64,000 bases of DNA from Brachynemurus nebulosus (Eukaryota > Arthropoda > Insecta > Neuroptera > Myrmeleontidae). The stretch's first letter is position 1; each line of letters opens with the position of its first letter. Shown here one piece after another: positions 36,211 through 49,373 of this stretch. The position numbers and the translations under genes are program-made. The notes beneath the pieces are model-generated. The model was not told the origin of the DNA. It saw only the letters and a program-made list of their open reading frames with translations, and ran no database searches. Location: NCBI GenBank assembly GCA_035578155.1, contig JAPWDM010000005.1, positions 40,510,108 through 40,574,107 of the forward strand, in the 5' to 3' direction.

Positions 36211-39200
36211 TAATGGATATTACCCTTTCATTTCTGATAAAATTAACAGTGTAACAGAGAAATATGAATTTTAAATAAGCTGTATTTTACGAACAAATGC
36301 CGCTTTTGTAGTTGGATTGAATCATACTGTGCAAAAAATTACGTTTATTTTCGTTATTTTGGCCATTAACAGCATCTTAGTGTATACCGTGTATACCATC
36401 TATCAAGTGAAAAGTATTGTTAGGTTGTATATTTAGTTTACAATTTACATAGTCATTTATTGTAATATGAACGACTACATGACTCTTGTATGACAGTAAT
36501 AAAGAAGTCAAGAGTTAACAGATACGCTTCTAGTTGACGTGACGGCCAGTTAAATATGCTGTTAATACATCCATTAACAAGGTAATTAAATTCCCACGTT
36601 TTCTTTTCCGTTTTTTGTGGCACGTCGAGTGCCACATATATATATATAATTTTTTCGTATTCCAAAAAATATTTACATAATATGAAATGTGGTTTGAAAA
36701 TTAATTTAGATATTTTAACTTTTTTTATTATTTGACATTCTATAAAATTTAATAATTGCTGCCAAAATTGAAGTCTTTCCTTCTTACCGTGGTGACATCG
36801 CCAAGTACATTTAATCAATTTTTAATACTCATAATCATAATTTTGTTCATTGAGATATCAAATTTGTGGCGATTTGTAGATTTTCTTTCCTCTTCTGTTA
36901 GTCTCTAACCTCCAATTCCAAAGGTAATTTTGATAACAGAAATCCAAAACTCATCCACAAGTCACTAATATCACACATTTAAGCCTATTTTATAAATCAC
37001 TACCGTAAGGAGTATTGTAGCTAAAAAGCTACAATTTAACCATGATGACGTCATCAAAAATATTTAATCGATTTTTGTTACAAATTTTGTAATTGTGGCC
37101 ATAGAGGCATGGAATTTGAAGTAATTTGTAGATTTTCGTTCCTTGCATCTTTTGTAAAATTTATTCCTAAGTCATACTAACAAAATGTGTATGAAATCAC
37201 TCCAATAACGGGTATAATAATGTAACGAGTTATATAAATAATGATAATTTGTACGGAATAACTCCAATAACGAGTAGGTAAATAATTCAAAATCAATTTG
37301 GCAACTCAGTAACAAAAGTATTTCGCAGATAAAAAATAAATATTAATTTAAGTATCATAATCAGCCTCAACTAACAGCCTAAGTTAATATTATTAAACTT
37401 GTGTATGATTTAACATACGTTGAGATCATAATTGGTTAATATAAGATTAATTTCGACAGATTATTTAATGCATATTCGTGTCATAGTTAAAGTTAGGTAC
37501 TTCCATTTTAAATAATGGTTTTACTATTTCACCTGCGGATATGGCACGATTTATCTAACATTATTTACTGAAAAAATTCACAAGAAAACCACGATTAGAC
37601 AAATACAAGTATTTATTGTGATTACTTGTTAACGAGTTGGAAGTGATGATCGTTTATTTTGTTAAAGTTTTGTTCAAGTAAATTATTTATTACCTAACCA
37701 AAAAACAAAAAATCACCTTTTATAAATTACAAGTGACCCAACAACATAGCTTTCCTAATATGTTGTAATTCATATTCCTTCCTTTTTTTTAAATTTAAAA
37801 AAAAAGTACTCATTTAAATTCCATGTAATAAAGACTAATTTTGAAAAATCAAATAAGGCCATATCATTCTAAGTTTATTTTTTCAGTATACTTTTAAACT
37901 GTAGAAATGAACGTCCCAGAGCTCCCTTCAAAGATATACGTATATTATCCTGTTATATTTTGGTAGGTCTCTTTGAGATACACAGTTTATTCTCACCAAT
38001 GGCGTAGTTACATAGGAGCAAGAAAAAATTTAAAAAAAAAAAAGAAGGTGAATTCCCAATTCTATAAAATAACTTGAACGCATCTTCAATCAGGCGTAAT
38101 AAGGGAATCTTCCTAATTCGATTACTACATATCCCCCTCCCCATATCATTCAAGTAAATATGTACCAATTTCCCTGCTGTTACCAAATCCTGTTTATTGT
38201 TTCTTATTTTACAGCAACTGCAAAAGAATCTTTTCCTAAACTGAAACTGTTCCTAAACTGAATCTAGCTGCGCCACTCCCTTCCACATTGTTTCCTTATA
38301 TTTAAAAATCAATAAATTAATTTTTTCTCTGACATGTTTTACAAATATTTATTTACGAGAAACCTATTTTTTTTTTTTTTTAAATGAAGAAGCAACTTAA
38401 CCTTCTTCTGAAATAATTAACTTTCTAATAATGAAAAAATTTCAAACTTGGTAAGGTAGCGTTCTTATAAATTAGGTATAGTACAGAGAAGATTTTATTA
38501 AAGGCGACGCCGAGGTCCGAGTTTTCTTAACAAACTCTGCGGAATTGGAGGTGAATCGAAATTGAAGCAAGAACCATAGAAGCAGTTAACAGTTAGCAAA
38601 AACAATTATTTTATTACATTTACAAACTGACACCTATATTGTTTGTATAGACTGAAAACAAACGACACTGGCAACTTGTCGCACCATGCATGTCACGCGT
38701 GGCACTGGAGTGATTATTGTGTGTCATCAGCAATAATTATTATTGTAAATCCGTTCGTAAACTTTCATTAATTTCCATTTTGAAAGTATTGGAACTGGAG
38801 TCGGATTCGGAGGTACAATTGGAATGGAAAATTCCAACCTTTCAAAGCTTCTTGACGTTCTTTATATAAATAAACAATTATTTTTAAACTTTTACAATTT
38901 CTCGGCCGTGTCTGACCATAATACGTAACCACTTCAGCCGTAATTTAAAATCTTTTGTTGCAATATTTTAATATTTGCATGTGTAAAAAACAAATGTTAC
39001 TATTACCTTGGAGAAATTTGCATTGCTTTGTGTTGAATTTATTATTAGTGTTTGATACAATAGAAAATTTGCATTGCTCTGATTACTTATTATTATACTG
39101 CATTATTATAATTTGTACATTTGAAAAGTGAAAAATGATCTTTATGTTTCTATATTAATAATAATTTTCAAAATAGTGATTAACGATTTTCACTTTTCGA

Positions 39201-40287
39201 TATTGTGTAGGTACATTACTTCTTCATTCTTTCATTAACTCTAAAATGTAAAGCTACAGGAGGTCACAAAAAATGTAAATCACTTTCCATCTTTAGATTC
39301 TATCATATCAATATATCACACTACACCCTTTTTAACTTAAAATGTTTGTTCAATAAAAGTGAAAATTATATAAATATTAATAAAAATGAAATATTTAAAA
39401 CAATAAGCTGACCGGTTGTGGCTTCGTGTTAGCCATTAACTACGGTACGGTAAAACACGTGTCCAAAAACGGAAATATTACAAAATATTATTTATGTAAA
39501 AACATTAAGAAAAATGGTCGACAAAAATTGGAACATGGAAATAAATTAGGAGAAAAAATGACAACGGCGATTTTGAAAGTGTTATATACCAGGTGTTCAC
39601 TGTTTATATGCATAGACACTCCAACTGAAAACGAGTAAATGTCTAGCTTTTTTTATTATTTATTTTTTTTGACGCGAAAACATCTGTAAATTCGGTTTGG
39701 TAGCTAGGCTATAATTTTCGATGTAACGATTTGCCGTAAAATTTTAGAATCGCCTAAGTCTAGATTTGGACGTGACGCACATGTACGCAAGAAGTGGTAT
39801 TTTCGAAGTCCTATGTACTCTTTTTAATAAACGCATAACACTAAAACAATCTTCTCGACGTGTTTTTAACTCAAGCTCAAGCTTTTAAAAGACTCTACTT
39901 AGCTTAGATCCTATACCTCAAGCAATAATAATAACTAACTTCTTATTAATTTTCAAAGTTGACAAATCAAAACTTTATGATAATGTCGGGGGATTGTGTT
40001 TAAGTAAATAAATATGAGCAGAAAGTTTGGACCCAGACCCAAAACATACTCAAGGTCCGGCATCGAGCGATCAAGTTACGAGGACGCCGAAGATTAGAGT
40101 AGGTATTAGTGTCAAATTTGACTGATATGGTATACAGCGCATCCGTACTCGCGCACGTAGAGAATATTTAGAAATTACACATATTTCTAAAGAAGCAGAT
40201 AAAATGTTACCAAAAAATATATACTTGGAAGTCAATATGTTCCAGAAGTGTCAAGTGATTATTTTAAATATTAAACCTTTATTCCCC
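36211..40287. other. 4-kb region without recognised genes
   Basis: Mostly AT-rich. About 36800-37200 holds two diverged direct copies of a unit of roughly 250 bp (AATTTGTAGATTTTCGTTCC versus GATTTGTAGATTTTCTTTCC). Locally GC-richer DNA near 38500-38850 has no clear exon. The 70-codon open frame at 39426-39638 has no recognised motif. Confidence 0.35.
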
Positions 40288-40291
40288 TTAA

Positions 40292-40995
40292 GTTACCATC
40301 ACAGTGTGATCGGCCAAAAAATAGTCAATTTTCACGATTTTTTTCAGATGGATAGGATGGTGGAATGGGGATGAATTTTTTTTACGACTAATACCACTAT
40401 TTAACAATACAAAAATATTTTTTTTATTCATTTTTATTTATTTTTTATAATTATTATAATTTTTTGAAAAAAGTGTCTTTATAAAAGGGCGGATATTGGT
40501 GCCCACGACTGCGGCCGCAGTTTTCATTTGGAAAAAGAAAATCAAATAGATTATCAATCTGTGGGTAAGCGACTATGTTCTTATGAGAGCTTTTTTTTGA
40601 AATTTTCGTATGGTTCCATACGAAAAACTATAAAAAATGTTGTACTTTTTATTCAAACCGCCGCCATTTTTTCAAATTTCAAAAGAAAGCTCCCATAGGA
40701 GCATAATGGCTTACCTACAAATTTATAATCTATTTGATTTTTTTTCCCAGTTGAAACCTGCGGCCGCAATCGTGGGCACCAATATCCGCCCTTTTTTAAA
40801 GACACTTTTTTAAAAATTAAAATAATTATAAAGGTTAAATAAATAAAAATTAATAAAAAACAAATTTTTGTATTGTTAAATAATAGTACCTATTAATCGT
40901 AAAAAAAAGTTCATTCTCGTTCCCCCATCCTATCCATCCGAAAAAAAAATCGCGAAAATTGTCTATTTTTCGGCCGATCATACTGTGATGGTACC
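40292..40995. mobile_element. Foldback element at TTAA
   Basis: Flanked by TTAA on both sides (40288-40291, 40996-40999). Ends GTTACCATCACAGTGTGATC and GATCATACTGTGATGGTACC. Arms of about 310 bp pair almost throughout (CCAAAAAATAGTCAATTTTC, GGGCGGATATTGGTGCCCAC, GCGGCCGCAG). The loop (about 40600-40680) holds GAAATTTTCGTATGG and a second short palindrome. No coding capacity. Confidence 0.85.
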
Positions 40996-40999
40996 TTAA

Positions 41000-41484
41000 A
41001 CTTCATACATTGATTTTTTGCGGATTTAAGTACAACTTTTTTTTGGCTAGTTTTCTTAATAGTTACATTACCTTACCGGCCAAGAGCCAAACAGTTACCT
41101 ATTGATATTTTGTCTTCAAGCAGTTGGTATGAACACATTTCTCGACAGACGCACAAACAATAAACATCCGGTACAATATATGATTAACAACAAATTGTGT
41201 GAGATACACGAAATGGCGCCAGCGAATTAAATGCAAACAAAAGCTTTCTGTTTATTGTGATGTATCTACCTATTGTACCTAATGCTACAGCATAAGATGT
41301 TGTTTATGTATCTGATCGTTATTACTGATTAAAACTATTTAAGGAGAAAGATACAAATATATCAATAGTAGGTACTGGCTGTATGTATATAGTTGAGTAA
41401 TGTCACGCAGTACTACTAAAGTAACTTAAATACATTACTCTTACACGTGTGGACTCACAGCTTTCATTTCACTCGGCTGGATAC
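41000..41484. other. Spacer upstream of a candidate promoter
   Basis: AT-rich, no repeat end recognised. Confidence 0.35.
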
Positions 41485-41597
41485 ATTGTCCATATCAGTC
41501 GATTCACATCAAAACAACAAACAACGGACAAAAACAAAAGCTAAAAACAAACTAATAAAACAAAAAAACGTCTTCACTTGACCCAAGATGTTACTTT
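41485..41597 (+). promoter_or_regulatory. Candidate TATA-less promoter and first exon
   Basis: CATATCAGTCGATTC has an exact insect initiator word (TCAGTC) with the start A at 41497. About 90 bases of A/C-rich leader follow, free of upstream ATG. The first ATG (41588-41590) is followed seven bases later by a perfect splice donor GTAAGT at 41598. This would give a first exon with only MLL plus one base of coding sequence. The downstream exons were not identified. Confidence 0.3.
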
Positions 41598-41599
41598 GT

Positions 41600-44500
41600 A
41601 AGTCACTTGTTTGCAGTTCTCTGTTTTTTTTTTTCTTTTTTGAACTGTAAAAAGATTTACATGTACGCAAGAATCATGGATAAAGCCGCACTACGAATCC
41701 GCTGTGTCATTCTAGAAGAATAAAGTTAATTATTCCGATGAATTGTTATCGCTTGGTATTAATCTAGAAAAATTTCTTTGATTGGATGTGACTTGAATTG
41801 TGATACATTCAAGTAAAAGTTATGGTACTGATACAGCAAAATGTGGGAGAAATCTGCAGATCGACAGGTACATCCTGGTTGATAAGAAAGTTGAGTTATT
41901 GTATCCACACAATAAACTCAAATGAGGTCTTGTGTAAAAATCATTTTACACAGGCATAATCGTTAGGGTGGGTATTTTTCTAACGACCACACAGAGAGAA
42001 GAATCATATAATTTTTGTAGATAAAATTTCAGAAAAATTACCATGCTCTCTTATAATGCGTGCGCGATCGGCGACCAAAATAAAAAATATGTGCTAGCAT
42101 GGTAAAATTTAATGTACTAACACAACTTTTATCACACTCTTATGCATATATGTTATAGTTTAATTCTTGTTGTCGTACTCTTTCATTTGCGCATCTGACC
42201 CGCAACCTCATGTTGCTTGGGCTGTACCTGTAAAAACTTCGAAGATGCCCGATCTTTTCCGACTTTCGATTCTTTATGATGCATACAAAAATGATTGCCA
42301 ACAATATATTCTAAATAGTGAAGTAACAAAATGATGAATTAAACGGTGACATCCCCGTCTTCTAAGACAGTGTAATGAATACTGCTTGCTGCTTGTAAGA
42401 CAGACTAATGAATCAAGGTGCTTGGTCCGACCCGTTAGACCAAGTTGATCGTCCACACCTATGGTTGACTATGTGACTTGCTATGAGTGAGGTATATTTC
42501 AACAGCGTTCACAACACACACAACCTTCTTTCTCTTTTTTCTTTCTACTATTAGCAGATAGCATTTCAAATATTATAATACAGCGTGGTAATTTTTTTAA
42601 GAAAGACAATTAAAAAATATTTTTTGTCGGCAATGGAATTTTTTACTGTGCTGTTTTACAAATTTTACGGAGCTAATATTACGGAAACAATATTCTATCC
42701 TTTTAAATTTTCTATGATTCATTATAATTTTTATATTTTTACCGTACAAAATTGAATATGTTCGCCTTTTAGACGTCGATTGTAGTGCTAAGCACAGTAA
42801 TTTTTATATGAATTTTCTCTCCGCGCAGAGTTCATCTTAACTAACAGTATTCTTAAATGCTACTGTTAAATATAATATACATATTGGTACCCTTTATACT
42901 ATTGCGTTTCTTAAAAATTGTTACTAATTTAAGAGAGAGTACCACGTTTCATTCAAATTCGATTATTTGTACATGTTGAGGTTTCATTCCTTATATAAAA
43001 ATCCTAAAACTATAAATTCTGTGTGATAGATAACTGATCTATTTGTTCCATAACAGACGTCACTCGCATGGCATTACTTTTTCAATAACTATATCACATT
43101 TTTGATACGAGCAGAGAATAAGTGCTGGAATCTTCGGATAGGGTTTAGAAGATATGCGCCTGAAATTGCTTTCTTAGAGAAATTATGCCGATATTTAATT
43201 GGAGTTCTAAGGAAAGTGTAAAAGACCTTCACGAACATAACCGTTATAGTCAAAATCAAACACTAGTCTACAAGTAGGTTCAAATATCAAAAGTAAAATC
43301 TGTAGGAGAATTGAAACGATCCAATTGTTGAAATTTTCATCCAAAAACAGTTCAAACAAATAAGGACAACGACCATGCAAAATATCTAGATGGATTATTT
43401 AGTTAACTGGAACAGTAAAATTCTAAAAATATCGTTGACTAATCACTTATTAACAAGACAATGTACGTTGATCTTGAAAACAAGGTTAAAAATTACAATC
43501 GGATTTAGGAGACACAATTGAAGAGTTGCTGATCGTTGAGATGTCATGTCAATACAATTCTTATTGTGAAAATTTTTAAAGACACTAAATCTGATATCTA
43601 TTGGTTCAGTCTTATAATACCTGTATGAATTTTAATTTATAATGTATAGTCAAGTCAATTTATATAAAAAATTATTAAAATTTCTTAATTTTAAAAAATC
43701 GTTCCGAATTTGATAATTTTTTTTTTTTTTTTTGAAAATATTTCTTTATCATGGCACGTGGTTTTTTCAGATTAAAACAGTCAGAATCGCCATATATTTT
43801 GGGGTACGATAAGTTAAACCCAAATTCTAATAATTTAAATTAGAATAACAGAATATTTTAAATAAATATTTGTGTTTATTAAAAGAAATATTAATGATTA
43901 AATTAAATTCAGAATACAAAATTAAATTCAACGCCTTGCCAATTTTTGAAATATTAAATTATAAATTATTCCTCGTATATGTTTCTTGCTTAAGTATCAA
44001 ATCAAGAATTTTATTTCAATGACCTATAACTAATCGAGGACCGTAAGTGTTATTTTTGTGGCCTCGGATACAGTTTGAGAATTCGAGGTCGAAAGCTGCT
44101 TAGCTGAAATGTTGCTTGATATAATTATGTAAACGCACTTACAATGCAAGTGATTAAAAAGATACGTTTATGATCATGTATTTCAGTCAAATTTGATTAT
44201 CATCAGGGCTGTTTTAGGTAACATAAGAGTCTCTGAATACATTGAGTTAAAAATGATACTTAAAGGCGATTTTCGAATAATTTTTCCTTCATTTTAGCTC
44301 GTCTTCGGAAACTAAACGTAGTTCGGATCTGTTTCGTAGATTTAAGAAGTGAATTGCTATTTTAACTCCATTATAAGTAGAATTGAACTATAATTCTTTT
44401 CGTTCTGGTTATATGTAACAAGTAGTGCTGCCTGTATACGCTGTTGCAGTATTCTTAACCTTCAATATTTATAATATAACATTGAATTGTGTCATATAAC

Positions 44501-44886
44501 CGTGACCCATAATGAATCTTAAATAAAAAAATCCTTTTTTTTTTTTTTGTTATCAAACTGAAAAGAAGAAATTAATAATAACAAAAGGACTTTGTTCATT
44601 TTTATTGTAGTTTCTTATCTTTTTGTTATTGAAAAATTATGAACCAATTATATTTTTATTGTACCGTTTTTCCTACAGTAACATAAATTTTCCTGTGATA
44701 TATGTTATTTTTTGTACACTTAATGAGGGTAAACACGTAATTTTTTGTCTTGAACGTTTATAATTTAAAATATTATGGTGGACATGCTGAGTACTAAGCA
44801 AAATTTTTTTACTGCGACAAACTTTTCATTTAAGGTGTTCGTTTCACGCATGCGAGGTGTTTCATTTTTCTAAAGAATCATCTTAA
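41600..44886. other. 3.3-kb region without recognised genes
   Basis: No repeat terminus or exon I can defend. The 60-codon minus-strand frame 42456-42274 is less AT-rich than its surroundings but shows no motif. If the 41497 promoter is real, this would be its first intron. Confidence 0.35.
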
Positions 44887-44888
44887 TA

Positions 44889-45447
44889 CAGTTGATCCTT
44901 TTTTTGTGCGATAGATGGGATCGCATAAAGGAAATCGCACAAAAAAAATATATTCAAAAATATCATAAAGAGCTATAAAAAGTATAGTTCGATCCAGATT
45001 GTACAAAAAACTTTTTTTATGCGGTTTGTCGGGACCGCATAAAAAAAGTTTCATCGAAAAACCATCGCTCAAAACGCTCAAAACCGAGAAATTTCCTTAG
45101 AAATTGCTTCTATAAGCAAGATAAAGCATTAATTTACACGTAGAAACATTTTATTTCAATTTTATAATATTATAAAAATTTTGAAAAATACATCTGTAAC
45201 AAAATTAAATGATGTAATAACTAATGTTCTTATTCAATGTACTGATTAAATGCTTAAAAGCCCTTAAAAAGTATTTTTATCAAAGAAAGTTATTATAGTA
45301 ATTGTTTAAGTTTCTTACTGTTTCGTGATTTTGATTCACATTATGCATTTTAATGACCATTTTTTACAAACCGCATAAAAAAATCGCATAAAAACCGCAC
45401 AAGAAAAATCGCACAAAAAAAGGACCGCATAAAAAAGAGTTCAGCTG
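44889..45447 (-). mobile_element. Family D element, copy 2 (reverse)
   Basis: TA on both sides (44887-44888, 45448-45449). Ends CAGTTGATCCTTTTTTTGTG and AAAAAGAGTTCAGCTG. Reverse complement of the 28546-29069 element over its whole length (TTCTATAAGCAAGATAAAGC, GTTTTGAGCG versus GTTTTGAGTG), with an extra run of alternating CGCATAAAAA / CGCACAAAAA units near 45370-45430. Confidence 0.82.
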
Positions 45448-45449
45448 TA

Positions 45450-45709
45450 TAACAAAGAAGTAAGGTTTGTGACTATTTGTTTGTGTATTAGACTGAGCTA
45501 ACTTCAAGAACTATAGGTACTCAACCGATTTCAAAAATTTTTTCACTGGTGAATAGGTGATACTATATTTTCTAATATAGGCTACATTACACAAGTTGAA
45601 GTTATTCGGCTGGACGCTAAGACCTCAATAAGGACCGAAAGTAAACGGTTGACGGATCGTTACCTTTTTCTTAAATACTATTGAGATCCTAGAAAGATTG
45701 GATGTTACA
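45450..45709. repeat. Transposon-tail remnant
   Basis: TACTCAACCGATTTCAAAAA (45518) matches the stretch near 9282 inside the 9083-9406 element. The rest has no clear limits. Confidence 0.4.
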
Positions 45710-46416
45710 TTTAAGCATGTCTGCGAGGTACAATCAGAGATAAAAGTACATGAAATTAGAAATTGCGTTGTATAACAAACTATGAGGTAAATAAATAGTT
45801 ATCTTTGTTACATAATAGCTATCACTACAACTGATTGTACAATACATCAAACTATAGCTCTCAGCTGAGTACAAGAGCTGAGTACATTCTGAGGATTTTT
45901 CGGAGAATTTCAGAATGCTACGAGACGATTGAAAATTTAGTAGAATGTTCCTCATTAAATACTAAGGCCCCTGTGAAAATTTCAAACCGATTCACTAAGC
46001 CGTTAAAGAGTTATTAAAAAAAAAAAAAAAAAAAAAAAACAAACTAATTTTACACGTGCTCTTATGGAAATTCGAAAACAGAACAGATTAAATAACTTTT
46101 TAACGGTTTAATGAATCGATTTGAAATTTTCACAGGGGCCTTAGTATTTAATGAGGAACATTCTAATAAATTTTCAATCGTCTCGTAGCATTTTGAAATT
46201 CCTCCGAAAAATCCTCAGAATGTAGGTACTCAGCTCTTGTAGTCAGCTGAGAGCTATAGTTTGATGTATTGTACAATCAGTTGTAGTGATAGCTATTATT
46301 TAACAAAGATAACTATTTATTTACCTCATAGTTTGTTATACAACGCAATTATTCACGAATTTCTAATTTCATGTACTTTTATCTCCGATTGTACCTCCCA
46401 AACATCCTTAAAATGC
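45710..46416. mobile_element. Foldback element, about 300-bp arms, poly-A loop
   Basis: Long palindrome. Left arm blocks GAGGTACAATCAGAGATAAA, AACAAACTATGAGGTAAATA, GTACAATACATCAAACTATA and TCCTCATTAAATACTAAGG recur inverted on the right. The loop holds a run of about 25 A (46015-46039). The right end overlaps TTAAAATGCG near 46410. No coding capacity; exact termini are not sharp. Confidence 0.8.
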
Positions 46417-46438
46417 GTCAGTCTTTTAATGTATAATA

Positions 46439-46661
46439 CAGTCGAATACCCGTTATAAGACTGCTCCTTATATTCCCCTATTCCCCTCTGTCAAAATTAC
46501 AAACTATAATTGTAATTATAGGAATGTAACATTGAAATGAAATAGTCCTATAGGGAGTAGTCGAGCGACAAAATTAAGTGCGCGGTAGTGGGGGCATAAA
46601 AAATTCCGAGAAAAATTTCCCCTACCTCCCCTAGACTAGCCTTATAACGGGAATTCGACTG
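46439..46661. mobile_element. TA-flanked MITE (Tc1/mariner or pogo type)
   Basis: TA on both sides (46437-46438, 46662-46663). Inverted ends CAGTCGAATACCCGTTATAA and TTATAACGGGAATTCGACTG, a layout well known from Tc1/mariner and pogo MITEs. Length 223 bp, no coding capacity. Confidence 0.85.
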
Positions 46662-46663
46662 TA

Positions 46664-48584
46664 TTTACTTCATCCGTAATATGTTAAAGTATTGTCACTG
46701 TAGAAATTCTATTATACTTCTTATATTGTCTTGTATTTCTTGAAAATATATTTCAATGACAAACACGGAAAGTTTATCTTCAATTTACTCGAAAGTCACC
46801 ATAACTTATTTTCATCCTTCAACGTAAATTGACCTACTTACGAAAGGGTCAAGGTACACTAAACAAAAAGGACAAAAAACATTTCTAATTTTTCAGACAT
46901 AAAAAAAGGCCAAAAAACAAGATCATATTTTTCCATCACTGACATTGGATGAAAGAAACTACTTCAAAACATAATAAAGGAAAATTAAGATAACAAAAAA
47001 TGTCACTAACTCGTAACATAGACAGAGGAAAAAAAATGATGAAGATGTAAAACGAAAAATTGTTGGCAATCAGATTTTCTTATTTTCACTTTTCCTGCAT
47101 TATCCTTTGTTTCCGCTTGGATAATATTCAGTTTTTCTTCTAGTTCATTTCCGCTGAATAAAAAAAAGTTTTTCTTTTTGCAAAAAAAAAAAAAATCACT
47201 GTACCAAAACAAGTTGGAGATAAATTTACGGACCGTAATATTTCTTAATTATGAAAACGGTAGACAATTTTAAAAAGTTTGGAAATATTGTATTCTTAAT
47301 TACCCAAAAATTGTCTTCATTTTCACTAATTATATTTTTTTTATAAGCTTTTATTTAACTTGCTATGTATGGGAATAAATATATATATATGTCTTCTCGT
47401 TTCAAAATTTGTACTCGAATTTTAACTGACATGGTGATAACGGATCGAGCTGAAATTTTGCACACGTAAGTAGCTTACATGGCAATACAGTGGGATGGTA
47501 TTACTGTTCTGATTTGATAATGGTTTCGAAAGATACTTAAATGAAGTGATATAATTTAGAATATTTTTGCTAAACTTGTTTAACTGTTTTCTAAAAAAAA
47601 AAAAAAAATGCAATTTCTTAATAACATCAGGGCACGAGTAGTGATATCAATAAATATAAGAACTTATGTTGTAATTACATTCATGTACAATTAAAATTTC
47701 ATAAATAGAAGCAGAAAATTTTTAGTGGGTGTCACAGAATACAGAATTTCCATATTCTGTTATAGTTTTATGGCCAAAATTCAGTGAAGCATTAGAAGTT
47801 GTACTTAACTTAAGGTTCTTTACAGACATTTAACGTAATCAAATTGTGAGAAATTTTTATTTTTTTTCTCAACAAAAATTTTTGATCATCAATTTTCCTT
47901 TTGTTATCTTTTTATATGCTTATGTTTAGAAAATTTATAATAAAAATTTTTGCAAAATATTTGCACTGACGACAATAAAAAATCACATTTGTAATAGCAA
48001 ATAGACGCTAGAAGATATAGCTCAATTTCGCAAAATTCCCTTCTTCCTCCCTGTCATCGAATAATTTATCAGAATTTGAATTCATTTTATAATTATCGAA
48101 TTCAAGAACACCAAGCGATTCGAAAAATGGAAGTTTTTGTGTCACAGGACACTGTACAACAATTTTTTGTTACAATTTAATTACTCTTTTATCGAATAGG
48201 ATATTATAAGTATGTAACATGGTTATTGAACCATTTCTCAAGCCAACATATTATACGGGGACCTGTCATATTAAAACACAATAATCGTTAATCAAAAATA
48301 TGTATTGAACATATACCAATTTCACCTTCTTGCTTTTATTCAAAACATCGTATTTGGCGTGTTGCACCACAGTGCTGACATAATTAACACCTCATTTTTA
48401 CATATTTATTGTATATCACTCTCAGAGCTTACCTCGTAGGAAAAAAGTTTCTGATAGGCCAATGAAAAATGATTATAAAAAAAGAGAATAAAAAATAACA
48501 TTAAGTTTAAATTTAAATACAGATACACGTTTGTCAAATGTATTTGTCTCGTACTTATAATGTATTCTCGAATATAGTTTACTG
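46664..48584. other. AT-rich region, no feature seen
   Basis: Several poly-A and poly-T runs (near 47180 and 47595). No gene or paired repeat end recognised. Confidence 0.4.
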
Positions 48585-48715
48585 TTTGTTAATGGCCATA
48601 CGGGCCGAAACATGTCACAGATATTTAACTACTTTAAATAAAGTGGTATCAGCAAAGTAAAAATTGTCTTTTTATTTTTAAAATGGGATACCATAAAGTA
48701 ACGCTCAAATCCAGG
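48585..48715 (-). repeat. Family E repeat, copy 2
   Basis: TTAATGGCCATACGGGCCG, AAACATGTCACAGATATTTA, AAAGTGGTATCAGC and GGATACCATAAAGTAACGCT are the reverse complement of the left arm plus flank at 15600-15720. Confidence 0.7.
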
Positions 48716-48771
48716 GACGATTTTCGGATTTTTATTTTGAGTAGGCCCGAAATTTTCTGTGCTGTAAACAT

Positions 48772-49218
48772 TAGTGATGAGCAAATGCAAGACCAAGACC
48801 AAGACTTGGCAGTCTTGGTCTTAGGCTTGTTCTTGCATTAAGAGTCTTGGTATTGGTCTTGCTAGAGCAGTTTGAGTCTTGGTCTTGATCTTGCAAAATG
48901 CAGTCTTGGTCTTGGTCTTGGTCTTGTTATTGCTAAAAAATCTTGCACTTTTTGCATTTTTTTATTAGCGAATTTTTTCTTCTAAAATCAGAATTTTTAC
49001 TATCTTTACGTATTAATTATACTTTCAAACTATTTAAATAGTTTAGCAAAAGTCTTGCTTTTTCCTTGCTTTTATCTTGGTCTTGCTCACTTGAGTTTTG
49101 GTATTGGTCTTGCAGCCATACTTATAGTCTTGGTCTTGGTCTTGCTCTTGGTATACATAGTCTTGGTCTTGGTCTTGGTTTTGCAAGACCAAGACAAGAC
49201 TAATTTTGCTCATCACTA
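48772..49218. mobile_element. Family I hAT-type MITE built of GTCTTGGTCTTG words
   Basis: Perfect 8-bp target duplication GTAAACAT (48764-48771, 49219-49226). Ends TAGTGATGAGCAAATGCAAG and TTTTGCTCATCACTA. Next to both ends the sequence consists of repeated TCTTGGTCTTG on one strand, complementary to CAAGACCAAGAC at the very start, so the element can fold in many registers. No reading frame. Confidence 0.88.
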
Positions 49219-49373
49219 GTAAACATATAATTTATGTTTACATACCATTTTTCTTGAAGGTGCGGACATTTTTTTATTGCATAATTTTAAATTGAGCGAA
49301 ATGTAGTTTTTAACATTTGTAAGCCATTTCAGGTAATCACATATCACTTAAGGGAGCCTACATATAAAAGGAC

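Noticed and set aside
39426..39638. 70-codon plus-strand frame (NGNITKYYLCKNIKKNG...)
   Set aside because: Lys/Asn-rich and without a recognised motif. A transposon relic is possible but cannot be supported.
42274..42456. 60-codon minus-strand frame, less AT-rich
   Set aside because: No motif, no splice context. May be chance.
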